Source: Brevibacillus porteri (GTDB lineage Bacteria > Bacillota > Bacilli > Brevibacillales > Brevibacillaceae). Taken from it: a stretch of 64,000 nucleotides of DNA. Below, one piece after another: positions 1 to 7,918 of this stretch. The notes under the pieces are model-generated. The model saw only the letters and a program-made list of their open reading frames with translations, made no database searches and was not told the origin of the DNA. Each line of letters begins with the position of its first letter. The stretch's first letter is position 1. A program made the position numbers and the translations under genes. The stretch lies in NCBI RefSeq assembly GCF_003013475.1, contig NZ_PXZO01000011.1, positions 186,001 through 250,000 on the forward strand, read 5' to 3'.

Positions 1-22
1 GGCTTCGATAGAAAGTCATTTT

Positions 23-558
23 TTATACGTGCAGGCTCTCTTTTCTCCCATATTGCAATCCCATGTGATAAGCACGGTCCAAAAGCTGCTCGATATGCGC
101 AGAATTTTGCGCCAAGGTGTCATAAAGGAACTCAACCCTCGAATCGTCGATTCCGACGTAACTGGAGATCCCGACATTGAGGTAGGGAACCATCATTTGG
201 TCATAATTTCTTTTTTGAAAATGATCTTCAGGAGCAGCTGCGAGACCGATCCACAAAGCGTGCTTATGATGCAGTTTACGTGAACCATAGGCAAACCCGT
301 TGTTCCAGACGCGATCGATATATCCTTTCAACATGGCAGGCATACTGAACCACCAGATCGGAAAAATAAAGGCTAACGCATCGTCTTTTTCATGCGCTCC
401 ATTTCAATCTCGACCTCTTCGTAATATTTCTTATCCCCATTGTTCCAATCTGGCTCATCTTCCTCCCATAAAACAGGATGAAACCCAATGCGATGCAAAT
501 CCAATACTTCAACCTCATGTCCCTGAACGAAACGTTCTGATTGCTGATTTAGAAACTC
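23..558 (-). pseudogene. Broken flavodoxin-fold NAD(P)H oxidoreductase
   Basis: The minus strand encodes the C-terminal two thirds of an NAD(P)H:quinone / FMN-dependent oxidoreductase of the KefF/MdaB type. Visible are a GHEVEVLDLHRIGFHPV segment, then FPIWWFSMPAMLKGYIDRV, the conserved flavin/quinone-site stretch, followed by the FAYG loop. The reading frame is broken: the first part runs from 558 to about 390, and continuity with the second part (about 385 to 23) needs one extra base in the T5 run at 386-390. An in-frame stop at 559-561 cuts the N-terminus, and no recognisable flavin-binding N-terminus follows upstream. The family is usually 180-200 residues, so about 30-40 N-terminal residues are missing. 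The single-base lesion could be a sequencing error, but the missing N-terminus argues for real decay. Confidence 0.6.
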
Positions 559-1089
559 CTATCTATTCCTATTTTCCCTGTTTAGAGCAAAAAACGGTCG
601 ATCCCGTTAAAAGCACGATTACGCTGTTCACTTGCTGTCGATGACTCCTGGATTTGATTGGCCAGATACGAGAGGATTGGGTCTTACGGCTTGGATTGGT
701 GGAGTGAAAGAATCGATTCAAGGAAAAGTTGGTCAGAGGACAACTTCTACCCGCTTGATTTATTCAGAAAGTACATACTTGCAGCGGAATAGAAGGAAAA
801 CCAGTTCAGGACACGAGCAGGTCCATAGAACTGGTTTCTTTTTACATGAAACATTTTACTTGGACGGTTCGTCTGTATGGACAAGAGTTTTGCTGGCGCC
901 GAAAGTATACTCGAGGATTTGCCAAGTGAGCAGCGGAAGTAATTCTATGCTCTGCTTTTACAGTTGATTTAAAAAATTCCGTCCAAGGATGCATTCAAGT
1001 AAAGCAACGAGCAGGATGCAAGTGGATAAGGAAGGTCTTGTGTACCCATAATACCTTTGACAGACAACAAAGAATTCGGGGTGTTTAGA
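559..1089. other. Intergenic stretch, no gene recognised
   Basis: No convincing coding sequence was found on either strand over these 531 bases. It contains one strong stem-loop at 798-837, listed separately, and otherwise only low-quality open frames without ribosome sites. The upstream end probably holds degraded sequence of the oxidoreductase remnant. Confidence 0.5.
798..844 (+). terminator. Rho-independent terminator-like hairpin
   Basis: AAACCAGTTC at 798-807 is complementary to GAACTGGTTT at 828-837, with a 20-base loop and a T-rich tail (TTTCTTTTT). No intact gene precedes it on the + strand, so it may have outlived the gene it served. Confidence 0.65.
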
Positions 1090-1584
1090 ATGAAAAGATG
1101 GAAACTGTTATCGCTCATGCTGGTTACCGCGATGGGGTTAAGTGCATGTGGCGGTCCTACTGCACCGGATGTACTGGAGCAAGTAGAGATTGTACCGAAA
1201 CCTACGTTTACAGTAGGGAGTGAAGTCATCTTGAAAGCAAGTCACCAACCAGGGATGCAAGGGGCGAAAGCAAAAATTGTGGGTGCTTACGACACCACGG
1301 CCTATTCAGTGACCTATACGCCTACAACGGGTGAGCCCCCTGTGAAGGGTTATAAATGGATTATTCAAGAGGAAATCAAAAACCATATCAAGCAACCGTA
1401 TGATCCGGGAACGGAAGTCATCTTGAAGGCGGATCATGTGAAAGGGATGCTCGATGCATCAGGCAAGCTTGATACGGCAAATACAACGACGGTCTATATG
1501 ATCGATTACACTCCCACAACAGGGGGAGGAGAAGTGAAGAACTACAAATGGGTGACGGAAGATGAGATATCGCCTGTCAAATGA
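1090..1584 (+). CDS. YdhK-family lipoprotein with tandem DUF1541 repeats
   Basis: This is a 164-residue predicted lipoprotein. The N-terminus MKRWKLLSLMLVTAMGLSACGG is a signal peptide ending in an LSAC lipobox, so the mature protein should be anchored to the outer face of the membrane through Cys21. Two homologous repeats follow, roughly residues 45-95 and 110-164. Each runs G(S/T)EVILKA.H..GM, then a TTxYxxxYTPTTG block, then a VK.YKW...EEI/DEI tail. This matches the DUF1541 repeats of B. subtilis YdhK, whose function is not known to me; related proteins are often near copper genes. The ATG at 1090 was chosen because GGGGTG lies 7 bases upstream and the signal peptide starts there. A hairpin terminator follows at 1607. 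Confidence 0.85.
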   Translation: MKRWKLLSLMLVTAMGLSACGGPTAPDVLEQVEIVPKPTFTVGSEVILKASHQPGMQGAKAKIVGAYDTTAYSVTYTPTTGEPPVKGYKWIIQEEIKNHIKQPYDPGTEVILKADHVKGMLDASGKLDTANTTTVYMIDYTPTTGGGEVKNYKWVTEDEISPVK

Positions 1585-1606
1585 TCGATGTTATCCTCTT
1601 ATGAAA

Positions 1607-1650
1607 AAAGGCAGCAGTGGCTTTTTCAGCGCCAAAGCTGCCTTTCTACT
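1607..1650 (+). terminator. Terminator of the YdhK-like gene
   Basis: AAAGGCAGC (1607-1615) pairs with GCTGCCTTT (1637-1645) and a T-rich tail follows. The upstream A run would let it also stop transcripts arriving from the right on the minus strand. Confidence 0.75.
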
Positions 1651-1676
1651 TTTCCATTGATACGAGCTGTTTGATG

Positions 1677-2030
1677 TTACATGCGACGATATTTCCACTC
1701 AGCGAGCATTTGGTTGAGAGATTCCCTGTATAGGTCAATTGCTTCCATCGTCTCATGGAATCGCTGGATAACGAGCTTACTTTGCTTCAAACTGTCAATT
1801 TGTATTCCTTTTTCTATGACATTCTTTAATGATAGGATTCGCTCTAAATTCTGTAAAATCTCTTCTTCAATTGCGTTTGATGCCATGATGTAATAGCTCA
1901 CACGGTCACCTGTCACACTCTTTTTTTCCGCGAATCCAATTTTTAAAAGAATGCGCATATTGGTAGACACACTTCCTAGACTGACTTGCAATGTAGTGGC
2001 TACGTTTAAGCATGAATATCCAGAATTCGG
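1677..2030 (-). pseudogene. MarR/GbsR-type regulator lacking its N-terminus
   Basis: The minus strand encodes a C-terminal winged-helix piece. The recognition-helix region NVATTLQVSLGSVSTNMRILL is followed by a wing (GFAEKKSVTGDRVSYYI) and a long helical tail, as in the GbsR branch of the MarR family. The frame is open from 2030, where TAA (minus strand, 2031-2033) closes it, and no good start codon with a ribosome site exists. About 35-45 N-terminal residues present in complete family members are missing. The cut coincides within a few bases with the cut end of the Fe-S protein fragment on the other strand, so both were probably truncated by one deletion. A TTG at about 1991 could start a shorter product, but without a complete DNA-binding fold. 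Confidence 0.65.
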
Positions 2031-2034
2031 TTAG

Positions 2035-2466
2035 GAGGCAGAAGTCTATCATCATACAGAATTGATCTGGAAGTGGATGCAGGAAGGGCGGATCAAGCCG
2101 ACGAAGAAAGTCGAAGAATCCATTGCTTATCACGACTCCTGTTACATTGGGCGATATAACGATATTTACGATATCCCGCGGCAAATCCTTACCCACATTC
2201 CGGGAGTTCAAGTGTTGGAGATGGCGCGCAACAAACAAGATGCGATGTGCTGCGGGGCAGGCGGCGGGATGATGTGGATGGAAGAAACACAAGGAAAACG
2301 GGTAAATATTGAGCGTACGGAGCAGGCACTCCGTCTGAATCCAACGACAATCGGCAGTAACTGTCCATACTGTCTCACGATGATGAGTGACGGGACAAAG
2401 GCAAAGGAGATGGAGCATCTCGTCAAAACGTTGGACATTGCAGAAATCGTGGAGAAAGCGATCTAA
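2035..2466 (+). pseudogene. C-terminal fragment of a FadF/YwjF-like Fe-S oxidoreductase
   Basis: This open stretch encodes about 143 residues of a (Fe-S)-binding CCG-domain protein. HDSCYIGRYN and AMCCGAGGGMMWMEE are the two cysteine-rich blocks of the second CCG domain, and SNCPYCLTMM is the following block, as in heterodisulfide-reductase-like proteins such as B. subtilis YwjF (FadF). In that family these proteins pass electrons from electron-transfer flavoproteins in fatty-acid oxidation. Complete members are several hundred residues longer, with membrane helices and ferredoxin-like centres that are absent here. TAG at 2032-2034 closes the frame and the adjoining sequence belongs to a MarR remnant on the other strand. 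There is no proper start. It is a deletion remnant that kept its own terminator. Confidence 0.75.
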
Positions 2467-2479
2467 AAGCACGACGAAA

Positions 2480-2507
2480 AAAGAGCGAGAGACCGCTCTT
2501 TTTTTAT
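2480..2507 (+). terminator. Terminator after the Fe-S fragment
   Basis: AAAGAGCG (2480-2487) pairs with CGCTCTTT (2494-2501) and runs into a T7 tract. Confidence 0.85.
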
Positions 2508-2551
2508 TTGGGGAGGATTTTTCGTGACAATTGGCATTAGATATAATATAG

Positions 2552-2576
2552 TAACTTTATTACAAATCGTAAGTTA
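2552..2576. promoter_or_regulatory. Inverted repeat, possible operator for the VOC gene
   Basis: TAACTT at 2552-2557 and AAGTTA at 2571-2576 form perfect 6-bp arms around a 13-base centre containing TTACAAATCGTAA-like half symmetry. It sits about 100 bp upstream of the dioxygenase-like gene. In Bacillus, catE-type genes are repressed by MarR/DUF24 regulators at comparable palindromes; applying that here is inference. Confidence 0.35.
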
Positions 2577-2674
2577 AAAACGCACCTTCACCATTGAATA
2601 GAGACGGTCTTTTATGGTCAGCTTGACAGTAGTACGAAGAACGCTCATTTGTATAAACGAGGAGGAACACGCTT

Positions 2675-3523
2675 ATAAATTTTCATCAAAGTCCCCATAC
2701 GTTTGTCCGACAAGTCAATCTCAAGGTGCAAAACCTGGATCGCTCCCTGGCTTATTATCAGGAAGTGATCGGATTCAAAATCTTGAACCAATCTGCCACA
2801 AAGGCGGAACTGACTGCTGATGGCAAAACCGCGTTGCTATCCATCCAACAACTCCATGACGCTGTACCGAAACAAAATCATACGACAGGTTTGTATCATT
2901 TTGCGCTATTATTGCCAAAACGCTCTGATTTGGCAAACGTAGTGAGACACTTCTCTGCGTTGAATATGCGTATCGGGTCTTCGGATCATCTCGTTAGTGA
3001 AGCGCTATACTTATCAGACCCGGATGGAAATGGGATTGAAATTTATGCCGATCGTGATCCATCTAGGTGGAATTGGCATGAAGGGATCGTAGACATGGCA
3101 ACGGATCCATTGAATTTTACAGATTTGTTGTCCAGCGGGGAAGAAAGCGCGTGGAAGGGTCTGCCTGCTGGTACCATCATGGGACATATTCATCTGCATG
3201 TATCGAGGTTGAATGAAGCTGAACATTTTTATACCAAAGGACTTGGTTTTGAGGTAGTGAACCGATATGGAGCACAGGCACTGTTCATTTCCACTGGAAA
3301 GTACCATCATCATATCGCGTTGAACACGTGGGCGGGTGTGGGTGCTCCACCGCCACATCCTAAGAGCCCAGGACTTGAATCGTTTGTCATGGTGTTCCCA
3401 AATGAGGAAGCGAGAAATTGTGTAATCACTCAGTTAAGAGAAATCGGCGCATCTGTTCAGGAGGAGAGCGGTCATTTTGTAACAGAGGATCCTTCTGGCA
3501 ATCGGATTCAACTGCACATTTGA
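2675..3523 (+). CDS. VOC-fold dioxygenase/glyoxalase-like protein (CatE type)
   Basis: This is a two-domain vicinal-oxygen-chelate protein of about 282 residues, resembling catechol 2,3-dioxygenase-like CatE/YfiE proteins that detoxify quinones and catechols. Domain 1 begins at HTFVRQVNLKVQNLDRSLAYY and ends with LSDPDGNGIEIY. Domain 2 starts at MGHIHLHVSRLNEAEHFY and ends with EDPSGNRIQLHI. Candidate metal ligands are the His of GHIHLHV and the Glu of GIEIY. The equivalent His of domain 1 is Asn (VNL) and the last Glu of domain 2 is Gln, so the metal site may be altered. Start: homology reaches upstream of the first usable GTG (2726), and GAGGAGG (2659-2665) points at ATA 2675. No ATG, GTG or TTG lies in frame there. 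Either ATA is used, or the start codon is mutated and a shortened protein is made from 2726. Confidence 0.75.
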   Translation: MNFHQSPHTFVRQVNLKVQNLDRSLAYYQEVIGFKILNQSATKAELTADGKTALLSIQQLHDAVPKQNHTTGLYHFALLLPKRSDLANVVRHFSALNMRIGSSDHLVSEALYLSDPDGNGIEIYADRDPSRWNWHEGIVDMATDPLNFTDLLSSGEESAWKGLPAGTIMGHIHLHVSRLNEAEHFYTKGLGFEVVNRYGAQALFISTGKYHHHIALNTWAGVGAPPPHPKSPGLESFVMVFPNEEARNCVITQLREIGASVQEESGHFVTEDPSGNRIQLHI

Positions 3524-3580
3524 TTGGAAGCCGCAGGTCGTTTCATTATCTCATTTCGAAACAGATTGTATCCGTTATGA

Positions 3581-4210
3581 TTAGTACTTTCTTGTGAGAA
3601 TTCGAGAATGCTCTCCATCTACAGTGATTTCCCAGCCTCTTGGGATTTCATAAGCAAAGGCTGGCGAAGGGTGTTTGACCGCTTCAATGCTGGATTCAGT
3701 AGGGATACTGGTGATATTTACGATTTGTTTTTCATAGAGACTTACATTTACCACGACCCAGCCATATGGTACAGGCACCCCGGTACCGACCCATTTATTC
3801 TCTAGCTCTTGAGGGTGGTACCGTTTTTTATTTTCATTTCTGATATCTATATAAGCTTGTCTCTTGCTGTTATAACCTCGACCGATTTCTACCCAACCAG
3901 AAGGGATGTTAAAGCTTAAGCTTCTTTCCACTTGCCCATAATTAGCGCCAACAATATATTTCGCTACTTCATATCCAAGCTGTGTTCCACGATGTGGCTC
4001 TTTTTCAATCGAAATCCATCCATTCGGAAAGAAAGTATCGTATGCCACTACTAACGTATCACCGTACCGCCAGTTTCCTTCAAAGATATATTTTTGTGGA
4101 CGGACGATAGAGTCTTTTCCCTTTCCTACCGCATCTGCTGCTTGAGTCGGGACGATCAGGAATGATGATGCCAAGACGAGAATACCCAAACTTCTTACCA
4201 CTTTTTTCAT
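3581..4210 (-). CDS. Secreted protein with four 'PxGW' repeats, unknown function
   Basis: This 209-residue protein has a clear Sec signal peptide (MKKVVRSLGILVLASSFLIVPTQAADA, cleavage near Ala25). The mature part repeats a short motif four times: FFPNGWISIE, IPSGWVEIG, VPYGWVVVN and IPRGWEITV. Each is preceded by a strand-rich stretch, suggesting four similar beta modules of about 40-45 residues. I do not recognise the family. ATG 4210 was preferred over an upstream in-frame start because GGAGGAG lies 8 bases before it and the signal peptide begins there. It is transcribed away from the ABC-F gene to its right. Export out of the cell is well supported; any role is not. Confidence 0.75.
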   Translation of the reverse strand: MKKVVRSLGILVLASSFLIVPTQAADAVGKGKDSIVRPQKYIFEGNWRYGDTLVVAYDTFFPNGWISIEKEPHRGTQLGYEVAKYIVGANYGQVERSLSFNIPSGWVEIGRGYNSKRQAYIDIRNENKKRYHPQELENKWVGTGVPVPYGWVVVNVSLYEKQIVNITSIPTESSIEAVKHPSPAFAYEIPRGWEITVDGEHSRILTRKY

Positions 4211-4381
4211 AGTGTAACTCCTCCATAAAAATGCAATAAGTAAAATGATTTCAATAAGTATGAGAATTCTAAACACATTTGAAATTTCCTTCTTTTTATG
4301 GAAAAAAATTCTTGTTCAAGAGGTACCCGAAAAAAACGAGTTTTCAATAGAAACACAGTAAAAAAAAGGAAAAATCACTTG

Positions 4382-4410
4382 TTGAAACGTACAAATGAAT
4401 ATGATATGAT
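4382..4410 (+). promoter_or_regulatory. Sigma-A promoter of the Lsa-like ABC-F leader
   Basis: TTGAAA (4382-4387), a 17-base spacer and TATGAT (4405-4410). It would place transcription start near 4417, about 28 bases before the micro-ORF and about 240 bases before the ABC-F gene. Confidence 0.7.
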
Positions 4411-4444
4411 GCTGATAACTTAATGACTGGAGCTGAAGAGTATA

Positions 4445-4465
4445 ATGGATAATTTTCTTGCTTAA
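4445..4465 (+). CDS. Leader micro-ORF (MDNFLA) of the ABC-F attenuator
   Basis: ATG GAT AAT TTT CTT GCT TAA lies inside the leader, downstream of GGAG/GAAGAG purine-rich sequence (4430-4440). Its codons 3-6 (4451-4461) are complementary to 4513-4523, 10 Watson-Crick pairs plus one G-U. A ribosome sitting on this ORF would therefore change folding of the downstream leader. Very short leader peptides of this kind precede other antibiotic-inducible ABC-F genes. Translation is inferred from position, not shown. Confidence 0.5.
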   Translation: MDNFLA

Positions 4466-4640
4466 AAAATAAAACAAACAGCGATATCTTTCGCGTGTTT
4501 TATTCTTTATGTGCAAGAAAGTTACTTATAGCTCTTCACTCAAACAATATATCCTTATCTGACTTTATTTTTCGAGTTGGATTTGCTGTATTTATTTGAG
4601 CTACAAGAGAGTAACTTTCTTGTAGCTTTTCTATTTTTTG
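4451..4640 (+). promoter_or_regulatory. Transcription attenuator upstream of the Lsa-like ABC-F gene
   Basis: Three mutually exclusive pairings can be read. (1) Terminator: GCTACAAGA (4600-4608) with TCTTGTAGC (4618-4626), followed by a T-rich run. (2) Antiterminator: 4514-4534 pairs with 4598-4622, where CAAGAAAGTTACT matches AGTAACTTTCTTG over 13 bp and TAGCTC matches GAGCTA. This uses both terminator arms. (3) Anti-antiterminator: 4451-4461, inside the micro-ORF, pairs with 4513-4523, extended by AATAAAACA (4468-4476) with TGTTTTATT (4496-4504). A stalled ribosome on the micro-ORF would release 4514-4534 and allow read-through. Confidence 0.75.
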
Positions 4641-4659
4641 CATACAGGGGGATGATTGT

Positions 4660-6138
4660 ATGTCATTAATCAATGTAAATAACTTGACGTTTGCCTATGA
4701 AGGCAGTTTCGATAACATTTTTGAAAACGTGAGCTTCCAAATCGATACGGATTGGAAATTGGGGTTTACGGGAAGAAACGGGAGAGGGAAGACGACCTTC
4801 CTCAACCTGTTGCTGGGTAAATATGAATACAGCGGAAAGATTAGTGCGCATGTCAGCTTTGAATACTTTCCTTTCCAAGTCGAGAACAAAGAATATCTTA
4901 CCATTGATATCGTTCAAGACATTGTCCCTGACTATCAGTTATGGGAATTAATGCGCGAGTTCTCCCTCTTAAAGGTTTCAGAGGATGTTCTATATCGTCC
5001 CTTTGAATCTTTGTCTAACGGGGAGCAAACGAAAGTGATGTTAGCTGCCTTATTTCTAAAGGAAAACAGTTTTTTGTTAATTGATGAGCCAACCAATCAC
5101 CTCGACATGCATGCAAGGGAGCTCGTCAGTGATTATCTCCATTCCAAAAGCGGTTATATTTTGGTGTCCCACGACCGGGCATTTCTAGACAACTGTGTCG
5201 ATCACATCCTGTCCATCAACAAGACGAACATCGAGGTGCAAAAAGGGAATTTCTCTGATTGGTGGGAAAATAAACAGCGACAGGATAACTATGAACTCGC
5301 TGAGAATGAGAAGCTAAAAAAAGACATTAAACGATTGTCGGACGCAGCCAAACGTACAAGCAACTGGTCAGACGCTGTGGAAAAGACGAAAAATGGAACA
5401 TTGAATTCCGGTTCCAAAGTAGACAAAGGGTATATTGGCCACAAGGCTGCGAAAATGATGAAGCGCTCCAAATCGATGGAGCAAAGACAGCAATCCGCCA
5501 TTGATGAAAAATCGAAGCTGCTGAAAAACATTGAAAACCAGGATAGCTTAAAAATTGCACAGCTTGCTTATCATAAAAATCAACTAGCCGAACTGGAGAA
5601 GGTCTCCATTTATTACGGAGAGAAGCTCGTATGCGCAGATGTCAACTTTACGATTGAGCAAGGAGAGCGTATTGCGCTGGCGGGAAAGAACGGTTCTGGA
5701 AAATCCAGCATTCTCAAGCTCATTTGCGGAGAGAACATCCAACAAACGGGGACCTTCAGAAAGGGGAGTCAATTGAAAATCTCGTATGTTTCTCAAGACA
5801 CTTCCCATCTAAAGGGCAATCTGACTGACTTTGCGCGAGACAACGGGATCGAAGAGAGCTTGTTTAAATCAATTTTGCGCAAGCTGGATTTTTCCCGGGT
5901 GCAATTCGAGAAGGATATATCCGCTTTTAGTGGCGGGCAGAAGAAGAAAGTACTCATTGCGAAAAGTCTTTGCGAGAAAGCACATCTTCATATTTGGGAT
6001 GAGCCGCTAAACTTTATTGACGTCATTTCTCGCATGCAAATCGAAGAGCTGCTCCTCGAACACTCGCCAACGATTCTTTTTGTTGAGCATGACAGGGAAT
6101 TTTGCAATAACATCGCGACAAAGATTGTTGAACTGTAA
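4660..6138 (+). CDS. Lsa-like ABC-F ribosomal protection protein
   Basis: This 492-residue soluble protein has two ABC ATPase domains and no membrane segment, as in ABC-F translation factors. Domain 1 has Walker A GRNGRGKT (about residue 39), signature SLSNGEQ and Walker B LLIDEPTNHLD. A charged helical linker covers roughly residues 205-310, the region that in this family reaches toward the peptidyl-transferase centre. Domain 2 has GKNGSGKS, FSGGQ and the unusual HIWDEPLNFIDV, which I associate with the Lsa branch (lincosamide, pleuromutilin and streptogramin A protection). Length fits Lsa proteins (about 490-500). ATG 4660 has GGGGGATG upstream. The gene has its own promoter, leader micro-ORF and attenuator, consistent with induction by a ribosome-targeting drug. 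The exact drug spectrum cannot be read from sequence. Confidence 0.85.
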   Translation: MSLINVNNLTFAYEGSFDNIFENVSFQIDTDWKLGFTGRNGRGKTTFLNLLLGKYEYSGKISAHVSFEYFPFQVENKEYLTIDIVQDIVPDYQLWELMREFSLLKVSEDVLYRPFESLSNGEQTKVMLAALFLKENSFLLIDEPTNHLDMHARELVSDYLHSKSGYILVSHDRAFLDNCVDHILSINKTNIEVQKGNFSDWWENKQRQDNYELAENEKLKKDIKRLSDAAKRTSNWSDAVEKTKNGTLNSGSKVDKGYIGHKAAKMMKRSKSMEQRQQSAIDEKSKLLKNIENQDSLKIAQLAYHKNQLAELEKVSIYYGEKLVCADVNFTIEQGERIALAGKNGSGKSSILKLICGENIQQTGTFRKGSQLKISYVSQDTSHLKGNLTDFARDNGIEESLFKSILRKLDFSRVQFEKDISAFSGGQKKKVLIAKSLCEKAHLHIWDEPLNFIDVISRMQIEELLLEHSPTILFVEHDREFCNNIATKIVEL

Positions 6139-6160
6139 TAGGACGAAAAGCATCTAAAAG

Positions 6161-6214
6161 GAAGAAGGTGGGGAAAATCGTTTCGTTTTCCTCACCTTCT
6201 TTTTTTGTCGGAAG
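6161..6214 (+). terminator. Terminator of the Lsa-like gene
   Basis: A long stem of 16-17 bp forms between 6161-6177 (GAAGAAGGTGGGGAAAA) and 6186-6201, with one G-T pair, and is followed by T7. Confidence 0.9.
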
Positions 6215-6300
6215 GGAAATTTGAGCAATCGAGAAGAAATACTAAGTAGTGAAATGTGTTAATTTTTAGATAATAATTATGAAAGAATGGCGGAGATCCG

Positions 6301-6891
6301 ATGGGAAAAATAATTGCAAATGTAAGCAGCACATTGAATGGTATCTATACGGGGCCGACAGGAGAAGAAGACAATATGGTTAGCTGGGCGTTGCCTGGAA
6401 TCATGGACGCCACAGACGATGGTCTTGTGTTTTTCCAGAAGGTTGACGCGATCTTGATGGGGCGGGTCACCTATGAAGGCTTCGCAAGCTATTGGCCGTT
6501 CCAAGAGGGAGATTGGGCTGATGCTATGAATAAGACACAAAAGTATGTAGTAACCAAAAATAGTGAGCCTACAGAAGTTCATTGGGGGGACTATGCCGAA
6601 ACGGTTACACTCCTTCATTCCGATGTCATGACGAAAATAAAGGAGCTAAAAAAACAAATCAAGGGTGATATCATTGTTCCTGCAAGTGCGGGTCTTGTTC
6701 AAAGTTTGATCAATGCTGATTTACTTGACGAACTCCGAATCATTATTCATCCGGTCTTAATGGGCAGCGGCAAATATTACTTTGACAACATCCATACACG
6801 TCACGACATGAAGTTGATAGAAACCAAGCTTTACGGAAAAAGTGGATCCATACAACTGCGATATGAGATCGGAGAGGCACAAGGAGAATAA
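6301..6891 (+). CDS. DHFR-fold (RibD C-terminal-like) protein
   Basis: This 196-residue protein belongs to the dihydrofolate reductase-like family that includes the RibD reductase domain and B. subtilis YyaP. It starts MGKIIANVSSTLNGIYTGP, contains the MGRVTYEGFASYWP segment (the conserved GRxTYE block) and the late SAGLVQSLINADLLDELRIIIHPVLMGSGKYYF block with LDE and HPVxxGxG. Family members bind NADPH; most stand-alone copies have no assigned substrate. GGAG lies upstream of ATG 6301. It is monocistronic and ends in a terminator shared with the convergent DHH gene. Confidence 0.8.
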   Translation: MGKIIANVSSTLNGIYTGPTGEEDNMVSWALPGIMDATDDGLVFFQKVDAILMGRVTYEGFASYWPFQEGDWADAMNKTQKYVVTKNSEPTEVHWGDYAETVTLLHSDVMTKIKELKKQIKGDIIVPASAGLVQSLINADLLDELRIIIHPVLMGSGKYYFDNIHTRHDMKLIETKLYGKSGSIQLRYEIGEAQGE

Positions 6892-6900
6892 AACAAAAAA

Positions 6901-6950
6901 AGTCCAATTTCTCATTTCACGGATGGAGAAATTGGACTGATTGTTTTTTG
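6901..6950. terminator. Shared bidirectional terminator
   Basis: AGTCCAATTTCTC (6901-6913) pairs perfectly with GAGAAATTGGACT (6926-6938). A tracts on the left and TTGTTTTTT on the right let it serve both the DHFR-like gene (+) and the DHH gene (-). Confidence 0.85.
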
Positions 6951-6952
6951 CT

Positions 6953-7918
6953 CTAATTCGTTCGTAAAGCAGGGTACACGAAAGCCTTTAACGTAACGCC
7001 CGTAAAGGAGCATCCAGAAGCCTTTGGATGACCGCCACCACCGTAATGCTGGGCGATGACAGACAGATTCACGTCTTCGCGAATGGTTCGAAAGCTGATT
7101 CTGCCTTTCCCAGGATCTAGCATCGCGACGAAATCAATCATTTCCGCATTCTTACATAAGAAATTGCCTGTCGTGGAGTGATATTGTTCGAGGAAAACCA
7201 CACCCACTTGATACGTTTTTGGCTCGTCTAAATCGATTTCTACCGGAATCAGCTTCATTTGCTTCAGCTTTTTTTGTTCAAATTCATCCATTCGTTTTTC
7301 TTCTGTATAGATGAGGATGGATTCTACTTCGTCAAATACGAATTGATCCGTATCAGCACCTTCACCACGCAAGCGTCCCAGCACATTTTGAACAAACGTG
7401 TCTCGCTCGACCATATAGAATAAAATGTTCAGTTGATTAGCCTGTACAGTGCCGGTTGCATCCCAGTCCCACGTATCAAAGGCACGAACCAGCTCCACAT
7501 AGTCAGAGAGAACGCCAGTAGGGATCAAATATCCCTGGTTTACCAGGTAATCATAATAAAGGCTCGTTGCCGAAGTCTTTTTCCCTGATTCTTCCGTAAT
7601 AACCTGTGCCCATTCGTACTTGGAAGCCAGTGGCAGGGCGGTTGGGTGATGATCGATCAAGATAAACGCATGTCCCTGATCGACCTTTTTCTGAATGAGC
7701 GTTGCGACCTCGTCATTGACACTTACATCGGTAATCACGACATACATCTCGGAGGTAAGCTCTTCTTCGATAAACTTTTGTACGTCTTGATTGACAGTGT
7801 AAGGAGTTACCCCGCGAGAATCGACTTCTTGATTGGAAAAAGCAATTTGACTCAGGATCGCACAGGATACGCCATCCAAGTCCTTATCACTGAAATGGAC
7901 GATTTTTTGATGATTCAT
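6953..7918 (-). CDS. DHH-family phosphoesterase (NrnB/YngD-like oligoribonuclease)
   Basis: This 321-residue protein carries DHH superfamily metal-site motifs: SDKDLDGVSC near the N-terminus (DxD), an aspartate in VVITDVSV, and the name-giving LIDHHPTA. A DHHA1-type C-terminal domain ends in HYGGGGHPKASGCSF, the substrate-binding GGGH loop. NrnB-type members degrade short RNA oligonucleotides from the 3' end; other DHH proteins hydrolyse pAp or cyclic dinucleotides. There is no PAS or membrane part, so it is not GdpP. AAGGAGAT precedes the ATG. It stands alone in the minus direction. Confidence 0.8.
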   Translation of the reverse strand: MNHQKIVHFSDKDLDGVSCAILSQIAFSNQEVDSRGVTPYTVNQDVQKFIEEELTSEMYVVITDVSVNDEVATLIQKKVDQGHAFILIDHHPTALPLASKYEWAQVITEESGKKTSATSLYYDYLVNQGYLIPTGVLSDYVELVRAFDTWDWDATGTVQANQLNILFYMVERDTFVQNVLGRLRGEGADTDQFVFDEVESILIYTEEKRMDEFEQKKLKQMKLIPVEIDLDEPKTYQVGVVFLEQYHSTTGNFLCKNAEMIDFVAMLDPGKGRISFRTIREDVNLSVIAQHYGGGGHPKASGCSFTGVTLKAFVYPALRTN

